The notes beneath the pieces are model-generated. The model was given only the letters and a program-made list of their open reading frames with translations. It had not been told where the DNA came from and ran no database searches. From WJJR01 sp964440935 (GTDB lineage: Bacteria; Zixibacteria; MSB-5A5; WJJR01), in assembly GCA_964440935.1 (NCBI GenBank), contig CAYTTY010000010.1:38850-102849 (forward strand): a DNA stretch of 64,000 bases. Direction: 5' to 3'. How positions within the stretch are numbered: position 1 is the first letter of the stretch; the number at the start of each line of letters is the position of its first letter. A program made the position numbers and the translations under genes. Positions 36,653 through 46,054 of the stretch are shown piece by piece.

Positions 36653-36806
36653 GACCAGCCTCCTGAGTTAAGAATGAGCATCTGCACAGGTGCCCGATTT
36701 CCGTGTAGTCACCGGCCGGGGACGTAGGAAGGGACCGCACCGAGCCGGCGGGGCAAATCTAATCCGTTTCGCGAGAAGATACAGTTAAATCTGTATTACG
36801 TTGTTA

Positions 36807-37505
36807 TCAGTTCAGGTCAAAGAGAAGACATTCGGCATCGTCCGTGGCTGTCAGGGTGAGTGCGGTCTCGTCGCTGACCGCGGCACCGTCGCCGGTGGCC
36901 AGGTCTGCGCCGTTCACCGTGATTGAACCACGCGCCACCTGAATCCACGCATGCCGATTCGGTCGCAACTCGTGAGTGACCGACTGTTTCTGATCGAGTA
37001 CCATTGTGTAGAGATAAACGTCTTGCTGAATCTGCATATCACCCAACTCGGGTTGCGGCCCGGCGATCAATCGCAACTGTCCTCGCCGTTCCTCTATGGG
37101 AACATAGATCTGGCCATAGTTTGGTTCCAGCCCCCGTTCGCGGGGAATGATCCAGATTTGCAACAGATGAACCTCGCTCTTATCGGAGGCGTTTCGCTCG
37201 CTGTGCTCGATTCCCCGGCCGGCGGTCATTCGCTGGACTTCGCCGGGTGTGATGGTCGACTGATGCCCCATGCTGTCCTGGTGCTCCAATTCACCGGAAA
37301 GGACATAGGTGATGATCTCCATGTCGCGGTGGGGATGACGTCCGAACCCCATCCCCGGCGCCACACGGTCCTCGTTGATGACACGCAGGTCACGAAATCC
37401 CATCTGCGTCGGATCGTAGTAGCGGTCGAACGAAAATGTGTGGTACGTATCCAGCCAGCCGTGATTGAAGTGGCCCCGGTCATCAGATGTCCTGACGGCA
37501 ATCAT
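36807..37505 (-). CDS. Pirin family protein
   Basis: A 232-residue bicupin. The metal ligands of the N-terminal cupin are visible in GFGRHPHRDMEIITYVLSG and GRGIEHSE (two His, then His and Glu), matching pirins and YhhW-type quercetinases. Pirins bind iron and act as redox-sensing regulators or quercetin 2,3-dioxygenases. ATG 37505 has GAGGTGA upstream; a TTG at 37535 would add ten residues. The C-terminal cupin lacks obvious metal ligands, as is common. Confidence 0.9.
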   Translation of the reverse strand: MIAVRTSDDRGHFNHGWLDTYHTFSFDRYYDPTQMGFRDLRVINEDRVAPGMGFGRHPHRDMEIITYVLSGELEHQDSMGHQSTITPGEVQRMTAGRGIEHSERNASDKSEVHLLQIWIIPRERGLEPNYGQIYVPIEERRGQLRLIAGPQPELGDMQIQQDVYLYTMVLDQKQSVTHELRPNRHAWIQVARGSITVNGADLATGDGAAVSDETALTLTATDDAECLLFDLN

Positions 37506-37609
37506 GTTCACCTCGTGGATAAGTCTGTCGTTCAATACGGCAACGTCATGTCACCGACAAACCCACTGGCAACTATAGATGTTCCCGGCTATCCTCGTTC
37601 AACGATGAA

Positions 37610-37636
37610 CCGCCCCGGTAAGGCTCACCGGGGCGG
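37610..37636 (-). terminator. Hairpin after the lipoprotein gene
   Basis: Perfect 10-bp arms CCGCCCCGGT and ACCGGGGCGG around AAGGCTC lie 30 bases past the stop at 37667. On the minus strand they are followed by TTCATCGTT. Confidence 0.5.
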
Positions 37637-37666
37637 GATGGGAGGTAAACGTTGTGTACCGGACGT

Positions 37667-38308
37667 TTAGCTGATGCCATACTTGGAGAAGTGCCAGATC
37701 AGGAAGGTCGCTGTACCGTCGACCACCGGAGTCACCTGTTCGAGTTCCCAGGTACTGTTGGCATCTTCCCCATTGTAGAACATCACCGCCGATGAATCAT
37801 CATCCTGTGACACCGGGTGATCGACGCTCATCGGTTTGGCAAATTCGAGACCGCTGGGACTGCATTCGTAGAGGTAGACGTCCCGGTCATCCTCGGTTCG
37901 AAGCTTGTAGCCGTGGATCTGGATTTCTACCTCACGATCCAGAGCTTCTGCTGGCACGACGAAGTAGAGTTCCTTGTTATCAAGTTGGATTTTGATCGAA
38001 CCACCGGAGGCGCCGATCACTGCCTTGTTTTCTTCATCATCTACGTAGTAGGGCGAGTCCTTCAACTCATCGAGGTCAGACCCGGCTGCCCAGCTTCCAC
38101 CTGAGCTCAGCAACGAATCAGCGAATTCGACGGCTCGCTGGGCATCGCCTATTGTAACGTCATCTTTCGTATCGTCAATGATGGTGGTGGTCGGTGCGAC
38201 CGGTGAGTCGCCGCAACCTGTCACCAGCAGCAAGCTGGCAAAGATCATCAAAGTAATCGCCGATCCCAGCTTCAGCGCTTTTTGCAGTGTCCAATCTGTG
38301 TGTCTCAT
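37667..38308 (-). CDS. Predicted lipoprotein with ZU5-like domain
   Basis: A 213-residue protein with a signal peptide and lipobox LLLVTGCGDSP (Cys about 32). An acidic helical spacer (about 45-95) is followed by a beta-rich domain in which GASGGSIKIQ, VVPAEALDREVEIQI and LEFAKPMSV recall the ZU5 pattern (G-G-x-v, then v-P-x-x-a-L). GGAGG upstream of ATG 38308 supports the start. Envelope location is likely; function is unknown. Confidence 0.7.
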   Translation of the reverse strand: MRHTDWTLQKALKLGSAITLMIFASLLLVTGCGDSPVAPTTTIIDDTKDDVTIGDAQRAVEFADSLLSSGGSWAAGSDLDELKDSPYYVDDEENKAVIGASGGSIKIQLDNKELYFVVPAEALDREVEIQIHGYKLRTEDDRDVYLYECSPSGLEFAKPMSVDHPVSQDDDSSAVMFYNGEDANSTWELEQVTPVVDGTATFLIWHFSKYGIS

Positions 38309-38683
38309 CCGGTGCCTCCTGGTATCGCCGTTCCCGATTCGCTCTTCTCAAGGGCCTTCGGTCTTTGGCCTGCCGGACTCTCTGCAAGATCTTTGCCCAG
38401 TCTGATTCTGCGTTGAACACCAACGCTAAGCGGTTGTGATGCAATGGCGTACGTACGTGGTTGACGCGTTCTGTACAATTCCGGGACAGGCCTTATGAGC
38501 CGTGAGACGGGCAATAGTATGGGATTGGGCCAAGGGTCTGTTGGGTGCTCTCCCACACTCACGTGAGTTGTGTCACACTGGAAGATTGGATGCAGTGAGC
38601 TAATTTGGGGCTTGCCGGACTTGGAGCATCCCATTTCATTCGCCGCGTTAGCGTACGTTCACTCCACAGAGGAGGTGGTAACG
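38309..38683. other. Divergent intergenic region
   Basis: This 375-base stretch between the lipoprotein gene (minus) and the DUF1761 gene (plus) should hold both promoters. I see no gene, no convincing -35/-10 pair and no known RNA. Confidence 0.4.
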
Positions 38684-39091
38684 ATGGAAACGGCTGGCAT
38701 GAACTACTGGGCGGTCTTGGTGGCCGGCGTGGCGTACTTCATTTTGGGCGCCATCTGGTATGCCGGGCCGGTATTCGGCAATGCTTGGATGAAGGCGATT
38801 GGTAAGACAAAAGAACAGGTCAACGCCGAGTTTAACCCGATGAAACTCGTTTGGGCGTTCATTGGCTCGTTGGTGATTGCCTATGGGCTCGCCCGTGTGC
38901 TCGACTGGTCGAACGGTGATACCGTCGCCGCCGGTGTTATTTCAGGCGCCCTCGCCGCAGTGTGCTTCGTTGGCGCGAGTTCATTTATCAACGATCAGAT
39001 GGAAGGGCGCTCGATGATGCTGTTTGGCATCAACTTCTTCTACTCGTTGATCGGCTTCATGTTGATGGGTGCGATTATCAGCGTCTGGTAG
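38684..39091 (+). CDS. DUF1761 family membrane protein
   Basis: A 135-residue protein with four predicted helices. The start YWAVLVAGVAYFILGAIWY with its P-x-F-G-x-x-W segment (GPVFGNAWMKAIG) is diagnostic of DUF1761. ATG 38684 follows GAGGAGGTGG. It stands alone. Members are widespread in bacteria and uncharacterised. Confidence 0.85.
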   Translation: METAGMNYWAVLVAGVAYFILGAIWYAGPVFGNAWMKAIGKTKEQVNAEFNPMKLVWAFIGSLVIAYGLARVLDWSNGDTVAAGVISGALAAVCFVGASSFINDQMEGRSMMLFGINFFYSLIGFMLMGAIISVW

Positions 39092-39207
39092 AGCGGTTGT
39101 CAGAATTACTTTCCGATTGAGTGGTCGATGTAGCGCGGACCCTTCGCCCGTGTGCCATGGTCGGGACAGCCATGCGACGGTCTCGATAATCGGAATGGAA
39201 TTCTGAA
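39092..39207. repeat. REP/MITE-like palindromic repeat, copy 1
   Basis: A segment closely matching 62142-62264. Shared strings include TTGTCAGAATT, TTTCCGATTGA or its variant, CGATGTAGC, TCGCCCGTG, GCCATGC and ACGGTCTCG. The element is an imperfect palindrome bounded by copies of TTGTCAGAA and TTCTGA. It lies just after the DUF1761 stop and encodes nothing. Size and symmetry fit a non-autonomous palindromic element. Confidence 0.7.
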
Positions 39208-39219
39208 ACTCGATCGAAA

Positions 39220-39259
39220 ATGAACGCCCCGGAGTACGTGTGCACGCCGGGGCGTTCAT
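39220..39259. terminator. Bidirectional hairpin
   Basis: Perfect arms TGAACGCCCCGG (39221-39232) and CCGGGGCGTTCA (39247-39258). On the minus strand it is followed by TTTTCG; on the plus strand it follows the DUF1761 gene and the palindromic repeat. The remaining stretch to 39534 holds no visible gene. Confidence 0.45.
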
Positions 39260-39534
39260 GTATGATCACGGAGAGGGGCTAATGACACGGATCGACGAGT
39301 CGGAGTCCGTTGAAGACGCTGGTCAGAGCAGGATATTCAAGTCGACCCCACCCGGACATCCATCTGCCCTGATGACGGCAGGTTGGCAGTTCCTCAAGCC
39401 CTTCCCCGACATGCCGATCTGAACAGGGGGGAGGTGTGGCGTACACGCATTCCCATTCAGGCCAACGAGTTCTGTCACCGGGAGACCGGACAGCGCACCG
39501 GCAGGTGGCATAACACTGAACAGGATTTACGACC

Positions 39535-40332
39535 TTGAAGCCAAAACTCGATCTCGCGACTGTGGCCGGGATTATCGCCGGCGTGGTGCTTTTACTTTCC
39601 GCCATTGCGTTGGGTGGAGGGATGGGTGTCTTCTTTAACGTCCCATCCATGCTAATTGTCGTCGGTGGTACGATTGCTGCGATCTTGATCAATTTCCCAC
39701 TCAAAGAAGTTATGCGGGTCTTAAAGGTGGCCCCGCGTGCGTTCAAGTCTTCATTCGATGAGCCCAAACGGATTATGGAGAAGTTGCTCTTCCTGTGTGC
39801 GGAGTCGAAAAAGAAGGGCTTTCTGGGACTGGAAGAGCACCTCAAGGATGAACCGAACAAATTCTTACAGTCCAGCTTTGGCATGATGATCGATGGCTTT
39901 CCGCCGGACCAGGTGAATCAGTCGCTCCGGTTGCAGACGATGGCGATGCAGGAGCGTCATAAGACCGGTCGGAAGGTTTTCGAGAGCATGGGTACGTGGG
40001 CGCCGGCCTTCGGCATGATCGGAACATTGATCGGTCTCGTGCAGATGCTGGCATCGATGGAAGATCCCAGCACGATCGGACCCAAGATGGCGGTCGCGCT
40101 GCTAACGACGTTCTATGGCGCGGTCCTCGCCAATCTGGTTTTCCTGCCGATGGCCGGGAAGCTGAAGCGATTGACCGAAATTGAGACTACGACGAATGGG
40201 ATTATCATCGAAGGCATCAGCGGTATCCAGACCGGTACGACGCCGGTGAACCTCGAAACGCGGTTGAAGGGCTTTCTCGAAACGGGCATGCAGGACGAGA
40301 AGTTGCGGCGTGATCCTGCGCCGGCGGCGTAA
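39535..40332 (+). CDS. motA: Flagellar motor stator protein MotA
   Basis: A 265-residue MotA/PomA protein with four membrane helices: LATVAGIIAGVVLLLSAIAL (in part), MLIVVGGTIAAILINFP, then the pair around GTWAPAFGMIGTLIGLVQML and ALLTTFYGAVLANLVFLP. The charged cytoplasmic loop between helices 2 and 3 is present. With MotB it forms the ion-driven stator. It starts at TTG 39535, which gives the canonical MotA N-terminus (MKPKLDLAT). MotB follows after five bases. No other flagellar genes are in the window. Confidence 0.9.
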   Translation: MKPKLDLATVAGIIAGVVLLLSAIALGGGMGVFFNVPSMLIVVGGTIAAILINFPLKEVMRVLKVAPRAFKSSFDEPKRIMEKLLFLCAESKKKGFLGLEEHLKDEPNKFLQSSFGMMIDGFPPDQVNQSLRLQTMAMQERHKTGRKVFESMGTWAPAFGMIGTLIGLVQMLASMEDPSTIGPKMAVALLTTFYGAVLANLVFLPMAGKLKRLTEIETTTNGIIIEGISGIQTGTTPVNLETRLKGFLETGMQDEKLRRDPAPAA

Positions 40333-40337
40333 GGGAT

Positions 40338-41204
40338 ATGAGCGACACTCCAGAACAGACGCCGGACCAGCCGACCCCACAACCGGACTTGTCTCCGCAA
40401 ACGGTACCGGCACCGTCGACAACCGCACCGACGCCACCACTCACCAATGGTGATGACGATGACGGCGGCGGTGCACCGATGTGGATCGTCACATTTGCGG
40501 ACATGATGTCACTGTTGTTGTGCTTCTTCGTGTTGTTGTTATCGTTCTCGGCAATTGATGCGGAAAAGTTCCGCCAGGCGGCGGAATCGCTGCGCGAGGC
40601 TCTTTCCTTCGAAGGGGGGGCGATTGAGTCGGTGGCAAAGCCGCAGGGATCGATTTCGCCGGACCTGCGATCTCAGGGTTCCCCGAAGACGGCGATTGAC
40701 AAGGACATGGAACGCTTGAAACTCGCACAGAAGGAAATCGATGACTACATCGAAAACGCCGGTCTGGCCGACCATGTGCAAACCAGCATCGAGGGTGACC
40801 GCCTCAAAGTCGTCAATTCAAACCCGCTGAACTTTCCTCCCGGCAAAGCGCAGTTGCTCGAATCGTCGCAGCAGTACCTCGACGCGCTCTTACCGGTGTT
40901 ACAGCGTTTCGAGTTTATGATCCACGTTGAAGGCCACACCGACGACCGCCCGATTGAGACAATGCAATTCAAATCGAACTGGGAGCTCTCCGCGGCCCGT
41001 GCGGCCAACTTCGTTCGCTATCTAGAAGACAATGGCGCCAATCCGGAAGATCTCGTTGTCATCGGCTACGGTCCTCACCGTCCGATTGCCCCCAATGATT
41101 CCGAAGAGAGTCGCGCCAGGAACCGTCGGATTGAAATCCTGCTGAGTCCGAAAAAGAACGGATCTTCCCACGCTCAGGCAGAGCTGGAAGAATTAGTGGA
41201 GTAA
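40338..41204 (+). CDS. motB: Flagellar motor stator protein MotB
   Basis: A 288-residue protein. After a Pro/Thr- and Asp-rich N-terminal extension (about 46 residues, longer than usual) comes the single membrane helix with the ion-binding Asp55 in FADMMSLLLCFFVLLLS. A linker (about 75-150) is followed by an OmpA-like peptidoglycan-binding domain (about 150-278: VEGHTDDRP, LSAARAANFVRYL, RNRRIEILLSP). It is translated with MotA. The conserved Asp is present, so the stator should be functional. Confidence 0.92.
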   Translation: MSDTPEQTPDQPTPQPDLSPQTVPAPSTTAPTPPLTNGDDDDGGGAPMWIVTFADMMSLLLCFFVLLLSFSAIDAEKFRQAAESLREALSFEGGAIESVAKPQGSISPDLRSQGSPKTAIDKDMERLKLAQKEIDDYIENAGLADHVQTSIEGDRLKVVNSNPLNFPPGKAQLLESSQQYLDALLPVLQRFEFMIHVEGHTDDRPIETMQFKSNWELSAARAANFVRYLEDNGANPEDLVVIGYGPHRPIAPNDSEESRARNRRIEILLSPKKNGSSHAQAELEELVE

Positions 41205-41253
41205 CTCGACGGCAAGTCGTACTTCGCTTACCGGGTATCCTCGGTTCGTTTGC

Positions 41254-42162
41254 TTAAAGATCGCAGGGATCAATTGGTGGACCACCGTTGAAAAACAGCA
41301 CATTGATCAAGTACTCCAAGTCGGTCAGGTCGGTGTTACCGTCGCTGCTGACATCCGTACGCCAGGTCGGACATTGCCCATCCAGCGTATCTTCAGCTTC
41401 GAAGTAGAGTATTCCGATCATACGATTCAAATCAACCGCATCGAATAACCCGTCGGCGTTTATATCTCCCTGCAATGGGCAATTGCAATTGGCGAAGGGA
41501 GTGTACCACACGCTCAGACGCGGACGTCTGTTTGCGTTCACAGACTCACGACTGTCGAACCGCTTCGATGATCGCTGACCTTCATCGCCAACCAGAATCC
41601 AGCCGAAGTTAGAGTCCGGTGCATCGAGCCAAGCGGTGACATCCTCAATCATCCCCGAAGAGCTTCCCCACGTGTAAAGCGCGTCGGCGAATCCCACGGA
41701 AATGGAGGCGCTCGCAGCACCGATGAAGTCGCCCCCCAGGGACGTCCAAAACTGGTCGTCGTAGTGGGTGTGCTGCCAGGTAACATCACCGGTTAGCGCT
41801 GTACCGCCGGCCCCGCCACCGCCCAATCCCGGACCCTCGTTCCATTCTGAGATGACGCGATGTATGCCAATTGTGCGGTTGCCAACCTGCGTGCGATTCA
41901 CCCAGAGGGTCAATGTGACCGAGTCGACGGTTGCCCACATGGGAAGCAATCCGTCAAGATCAAAACGGACCAATGCCCGGCGAATGCGGTTTTCGCTATT
42001 ATTCAGGCCAACAAAGAGATCGTCGCCGCTCCCACTGCTGGCCATACTCGAGTGGCTGAAGATGGTGGCGTCGGCGGCGGCCTCAACAGTAGCCTCGTCA
42101 GCGTTCACCGACGTGGAAACAACGAGCGTGAAGATCCATCCCAACACAGCAGCAGTTCTCAA
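41254..42162 (-). CDS. Secreted DNRLRE-domain protein with dockerin-like module
   Basis: A 302-residue protein starting at TTG 42162, with GGAGG three bases upstream. The signal peptide ends at STSVNA. A DNRLRE-type beta-sandwich (about 22-220: the ADATIFSHSS start, then RRALVRFDLDGLLP and WTSLGGDF) is typical of extracellular multidomain proteins. The dockerin-like tail (about 225-302) is degenerate: the first half has YFEAE for FFNG and the second has LTDLEYLI for AVDLN..I. It still ends LFFNGGPPIDPC. It belongs to the window's dockerin-tailed set. Confidence 0.8.
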   Translation of the reverse strand: MRTAAVLGWIFTLVVSTSVNADEATVEAAADATIFSHSSMASSGSGDDLFVGLNNSENRIRRALVRFDLDGLLPMWATVDSVTLTLWVNRTQVGNRTIGIHRVISEWNEGPGLGGGGAGGTALTGDVTWQHTHYDDQFWTSLGGDFIGAASASISVGFADALYTWGSSSGMIEDVTAWLDAPDSNFGWILVGDEGQRSSKRFDSRESVNANRRPRLSVWYTPFANCNCPLQGDINADGLFDAVDLNRMIGILYFEAEDTLDGQCPTWRTDVSSDGNTDLTDLEYLINVLFFNGGPPIDPCDL

Positions 42163-42327
42163 GGGTCCTCCAATGGACAGTCCAAGTTACACCGCCTTTG
42201 CGGAGTAAACCAGGCAAACTTGGTGAGCTATCAGTATGGCAAATCGCTCCGTAATTCGCCAGTCATGCGCGCCGAGATAGAGAACGCTGACGAGCCCATC
42301 CCGCCACGAGACGGGCTCGCAGGTCCA

Positions 42328-43240
42328 CTACTCCGGCGGACAGCCATTGGGACCGTCCTCACACGATTTGATCATGGCGTGAAAGTAGGTCCCGGTGCGG
42401 GAGGCGAATCCCGGTTTCAGCGTGATGTGATCACCGGCGAAATATGCCGTACTTCGTGAGTCGCGATACTCCGCTTCGCTTGAAATTGATGTGTCGGCGC
42501 GCGACACGCTGATGGCGGCCCCCGTCAAGATTTGTGGAGGAATCGAAATCCCCGATATACAAGAACCCGGATCGCACGGAACGCCGGTTAAATTGTCGCC
42601 GGCATAGGCGATCTCTCCGGGTACACCGCACAGAATCGGAACACGCAGATCGGAGAACCGGCTGGTCATGCGCACTTCCCAATGCAGGTGAATGCCGCAC
42701 TTTTTCGTCGTATCAACCAACGGGGTATCGCACATCACCTGCAACCGGTTTTGCGATCCACCACCGCTGGTATGCCCGACATCACCTTCGTAGCCGAGCA
42801 ATTGCCCCTGCACTACGCAGTCGTTAGTGTCCAGTCCGGCGGCCCCGGTGACACTGCCGGTCTTGAAGTGCGAGTACTTCGTCCATTCACTGTTGGTGTG
42901 TTCGATCCCAACAAAGTTGTTACAGGATGAGCAATTGATGTTATTGTCACCATCGGCACAACAGGCGGTGTTGTCATCACGGATTAAGCGGACTCGCCCA
43001 TCCGCCGCCGCCACGATCGGCATGTTGACCAGTGGTCCGAAACCATCGGTCACCCAGTCTTCCTTAATTGGCGGTGTGTGCGTGACATGATCACGGGACA
43101 CAACAAAGTCTGTTCCATCGCCATACGGAATGCGATAGAATCCGTGCGACAGGGGATAGGCCGCGATAATGATCGGCAGCGTTTGCGCCGGTGGCATGGC
43201 TGTCGGACCGGATGTGTTGTCGGTAAACTCAACCTCGTAA
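42328..43240 (-). pseudogene. 5'-truncated M23 (LytM)-like peptidase
   Basis: The reading frame carries a peptidase M23-like fold: AADGRVRLI, then KYSHFKTGSV, GQLLGYEGDVGHTSG and the HxH-type strand GIHLHWEVR. A C-terminal ITLKPGF...TGTYFHAMI segment follows, common in secreted FCB-group proteins. M23 enzymes cleave peptidoglycan cross-bridges, but some members are inactive. There is no signal peptide: the frame runs back from the ATG at 43197 through DVYEVEFTDNTSG and stops making sense near 43240, exactly where the opposing SthA fragment begins. The 5' part is therefore missing. Confidence 0.6.
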
Positions 43241-43243
43241 ACG

Positions 43244-43714
43244 TCACTGGCATCGACCTCGATGGAGCAGGGAAGACTGGCGGCGAATTACGCGCAGGAT
43301 CGTGAGTGCACGTCCTTACCACATCTGTTTCCATACGGCATCTACACGATTCCGGAAATCTCCTACGTCGGCCGCAATGAACGGGAACTGACTGAGGCCA
43401 AAGTTCCCTACGAAATGGGTATTGCCCCGTACCGTGAAATTGCGCGGGGGCAGATCATCGGTGATGAAACCGGGATGCTTAAGCTGCTTTTCAATCAAAG
43501 GACGCGCGAGCTTTTGGGTGTCCACATCATCGGCGAAGGGGCCGCCGAGTTGATACACATTGGCCAGATGGTCTTGACCCACAACGGTACAATCGATGCT
43601 TTTGTAGATTCCGTCTTTAATTATCCCACCTTGGCCGAATGCTATAAAGTCGCCGCTCTGGCGGGCATGAACAAGTTGGCCTCGACCGACGGGATTCCGG
43701 AGCCGCCGGCGTAG
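43244..43714 (+). pseudogene. sthA: C-terminal fragment of soluble pyridine nucleotide transhydrogenase
   Basis: About 156 codons matching the C-terminal third of SthA (normally about 465 residues). It begins SLASTSMEQGRLAA, continues FPYGIYTIPEISYVG and ends with the dimerisation domain, including NYPTLAECYKVAALAG. The FAD- and NAD-binding parts are absent. No Shine-Dalgarno precedes the in-frame ATG at 43262, and an in-frame stop lies just before the homology at 43238. SthA transfers hydride between NADPH and NAD. As it stands this fragment cannot be functional. Confidence 0.75.
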
Positions 43715-43791
43715 GCTGTTGAGACATTGGGGCCATCGGTACCGACTAACAATGGCCGCCAACCGACGGTGTCTTTCTCATTTTCCTAATC

Positions 43792-44685
43792 TCATACGGC
43801 CGGCCACTCAGCCAATGTCGTTCCCGCGTCATACGCACTCTGTAGAAAGTCCAGCAGGTTCTGTCGCGGGTTCTCAGACTTGAGGAAATCGGAATAGCGG
43901 TACAGCGCCATGTGCGTCTCGCCCACCGGCTGCCACCACGCGTCAGGCGGGCGGAGTGGCTGTTCGGCCAGACCTTTGGGCTCCGGATGGATGTAGCTAT
44001 AAAACGCCGGTTCAGGGATATCCTCGTCGCCTACCCAGAATCCGCCGCTGGAGACTTCGTGGGAATACGCTTCACGTGTGACCGGATCGGCCTCCGGACT
44101 CACCGGTGCGGGGCGCCCGGAGAAACGGCTGACGGCCAGATCGAAGCTGTGCCAAAAGAAATGCACCGGACTGCATTTACCTGTGTACCATCCACGAAAC
44201 TCGGCAAAGATCGGTTGAATCGCGACCAACACCTGCCAGAAGCGATGAACGGCATCGGCATCGTAGCTTGCGTGCGTGGAGTCGTCTGAAAACGGAATGT
44301 CGCTGCCGACACGCGACGGATCGAATGGCTTCTCACTGAGGGATACCGAGATACCCAAATGCCGCAGCATGGACATGACGGCATCGTACATGTCGGCGAC
44401 GGAGTGACCGGCTAGCGGAATCTGTTCGAGGCGGCCGTCGGTGTTCCGGAACACGAGCAGGTGATCGATGAAGTCAAACTCGATCTCCAGGCCACCGTTG
44501 GTATGGGGCATGTATGATGTCGTCAGTCCACGCGCGGAGACATAGAGCGTGACGTGCCACCAGTGGTTGAGTTTCGGGGCAAGCGCCAGACGCACACGCC
44601 CGACGATCTGTGAGAACAGATGCAGTGTCGTTTTGGTGTCTTTCCACTGGGGATAGGGGATATCAGGGTAGACAATCGGGCTCAT
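43792..44685 (-). CDS. DUF5996 family protein
   Basis: A 297-residue soluble protein beginning with YPQWKDTKTTLHLFSQIVGRVR (in part WKDTKTTLHLFSQI), and containing NHWWHVTLYVSARGLTT, an FFWHSFDLAVSRFSGR segment and FYSYIHPEP. These are characteristic of the DUF5996 family, which is widespread and has no known activity. It is followed 20 bases upstream in coordinates by the CIA30 gene, but the two genes read in the same direction as separate units. Confidence 0.85.
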   Translation of the reverse strand: MSPIVYPDIPYPQWKDTKTTLHLFSQIVGRVRLALAPKLNHWWHVTLYVSARGLTTSYMPHTNGGLEIEFDFIDHLLVFRNTDGRLEQIPLAGHSVADMYDAVMSMLRHLGISVSLSEKPFDPSRVGSDIPFSDDSTHASYDADAVHRFWQVLVAIQPIFAEFRGWYTGKCSPVHFFWHSFDLAVSRFSGRPAPVSPEADPVTREAYSHEVSSGGFWVGDEDIPEPAFYSYIHPEPKGLAEQPLRPPDAWWQPVGETHMALYRYSDFLKSENPRQNLLDFLQSAYDAGTTLAEWPAV

Positions 44686-44705
44686 GGCTGTTCCCTCGAT
44701 CGGCG

Positions 44706-45290
44706 TTACCGATAGAACGAGATCGACTTGATCTTAAGGGCGAAGGGTCCGGCCTGCTTGTCAGCGATTAGGAAGCCGATCTGACGGATTCGTTCGGGAT
44801 TGAGTGGCCCAGCCTCGGGAACCGGCCGGCCTCGGAAGCTCGGAGCGAATTGTTCAAAAGGCAGATCGATGTCGGCCCACTTGTCTGTGACTGTATCGAA
44901 ACTCAGTTGATAGGCGACCCCGTCGAACTCAGAGTCGGTGCGGATGCGGAAGCGGTACCGGTGTCCGTCGCCGCACACACGCAGTCGAACACCGGTGAAT
45001 CCACTCATGTCGGGAATTGAAATCGGCGACCGTGTTGACGCGAAGCCACCGTTATTCTCAAGTGATACCTTACCGGAGAACACCGCATAGCCCGAGTCAG
45101 TTGCGCTCATACCGCTGGTCGAGCGGCCACCCATGACACCGTCATTGATGACCATCCAGTCGCCATAGTCGCCGTCGCGGCCAAAATCGAAGAGAATGAA
45201 GTCAGACGATTGGATGGCGGACATGGTGTCTCCCGACGATGAACCCGGCAGGGCGATTGCAAGCAAAACTCCCCAAAAGGCCATATTCAC
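44706..45290 (-). CDS. CIA30 family protein
   Basis: A 194-residue protein with an N-terminal signal-like stretch (about 1-20), then a CIA30/NDUFAF1-type jelly-roll: WMVINDGVMGGRSTSG, FSGKVSLENNGGFASTRS and YRFRIRTD. In mitochondria the family helps assemble complex I; bacterial members are uncharacterised and often exported. GTG 45290 overlaps the TGA of the upstream glutathione peroxidase gene as GTGA, so translation is coupled. Confidence 0.82.
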   Translation of the reverse strand: MNMAFWGVLLAIALPGSSSGDTMSAIQSSDFILFDFGRDGDYGDWMVINDGVMGGRSTSGMSATDSGYAVFSGKVSLENNGGFASTRSPISIPDMSGFTGVRLRVCGDGHRYRFRIRTDSEFDGVAYQLSFDTVTDKWADIDLPFEQFAPSFRGRPVPEAGPLNPERIRQIGFLIADKQAGPFALKIKSISFYR

Positions 45291-45877
45291 AGGACCTTGT
45301 CGATCGCCTCGCGCACTTTGTCCGAGGTTGGCTCGACACTCGTCTCAAACCGTGCAACCAATTGACCGTTCTTATCTAATAGAAACTTGCTAAAGTTCCA
45401 CTTGATCTCACCGGTTAAGGGAGAATCCTCGGTCAGATACTTGAACAACGGATGCTTGTCGTCGCCCTTGACACTGACCTTGGCCATCATGGGGAAGGTC
45501 ACGTTGAATTTCGAGGTGCAGAATTCGAGGATTTCTTTGTTGGATCCAGGCTCCTGGCCGCCAAAGTTATTCGCCGGAAATCCCATCACCACGAGGCCGT
45601 CGTCCTTGAAATCCTGGTATAGGGTCTGCAGCCCTTCGTATTGAGGAGTGTAACCGCACTCACTGGCCACATTCACGATCAACACCGGGCGCCCGGCATA
45701 CTCTCGAAGCGACGTCGGCTCGCCGGTGATAGTCTTAAAAGGAATGTCCAACAGGTTGCTTACCTGCTCAGTTGATGGATCGGCCATGGTCTCCGTCCTT
45801 TCGCTGGATTCGGTCTGGTTGCCGCACGAGACAATCAGCAGCGCCACCAGAGGGAGTAAGGGTTGGAATCGTCGCAT
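45287..45877 (-). CDS. Glutathione peroxidase-family lipoprotein
   Basis: A 196-residue protein from ATG 45877, giving a lipobox LLIVSCGNQ (Cys18). The peroxidase domain has the peroxidatic Cys74 in NVASECGYT, then GFPANNFGGQEPG (Gln) and KWNFSKFL (Trp, Asn), completing the family tetrad. Cys in place of selenocysteine and the extra cysteine in EILEFCTSKF suggest a thioredoxin-dependent enzyme. Envelope anchoring is inferred. The longer frame to 45928 would place the hydrophobic part too far inside. Coupled to the CIA30 gene. Confidence 0.88.
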   Translation of the reverse strand: MRRFQPLLPLVALLIVSCGNQTESSERTETMADPSTEQVSNLLDIPFKTITGEPTSLREYAGRPVLIVNVASECGYTPQYEGLQTLYQDFKDDGLVVMGFPANNFGGQEPGSNKEILEFCTSKFNVTFPMMAKVSVKGDDKHPLFKYLTEDSPLTGEIKWNFSKFLLDKNGQLVARFETSVEPTSDKVREAIDKVL

Positions 45878-46054
45878 TCTAAGAAGTCCTCGTGGCGTTC
45901 TTTGCGGATGCTTCACTGTGTCTGCCATATATCATCCAGCCGAGAACAGGATCAAGACAAATCCGTTCCCGTTTTGTGGCGTTGGTTATTATTGCCTAAG
46001 GACATGAAATCGCGTAAAAGTATGGAGATTGGGTACTTGATGGGGGTCAGTCCA

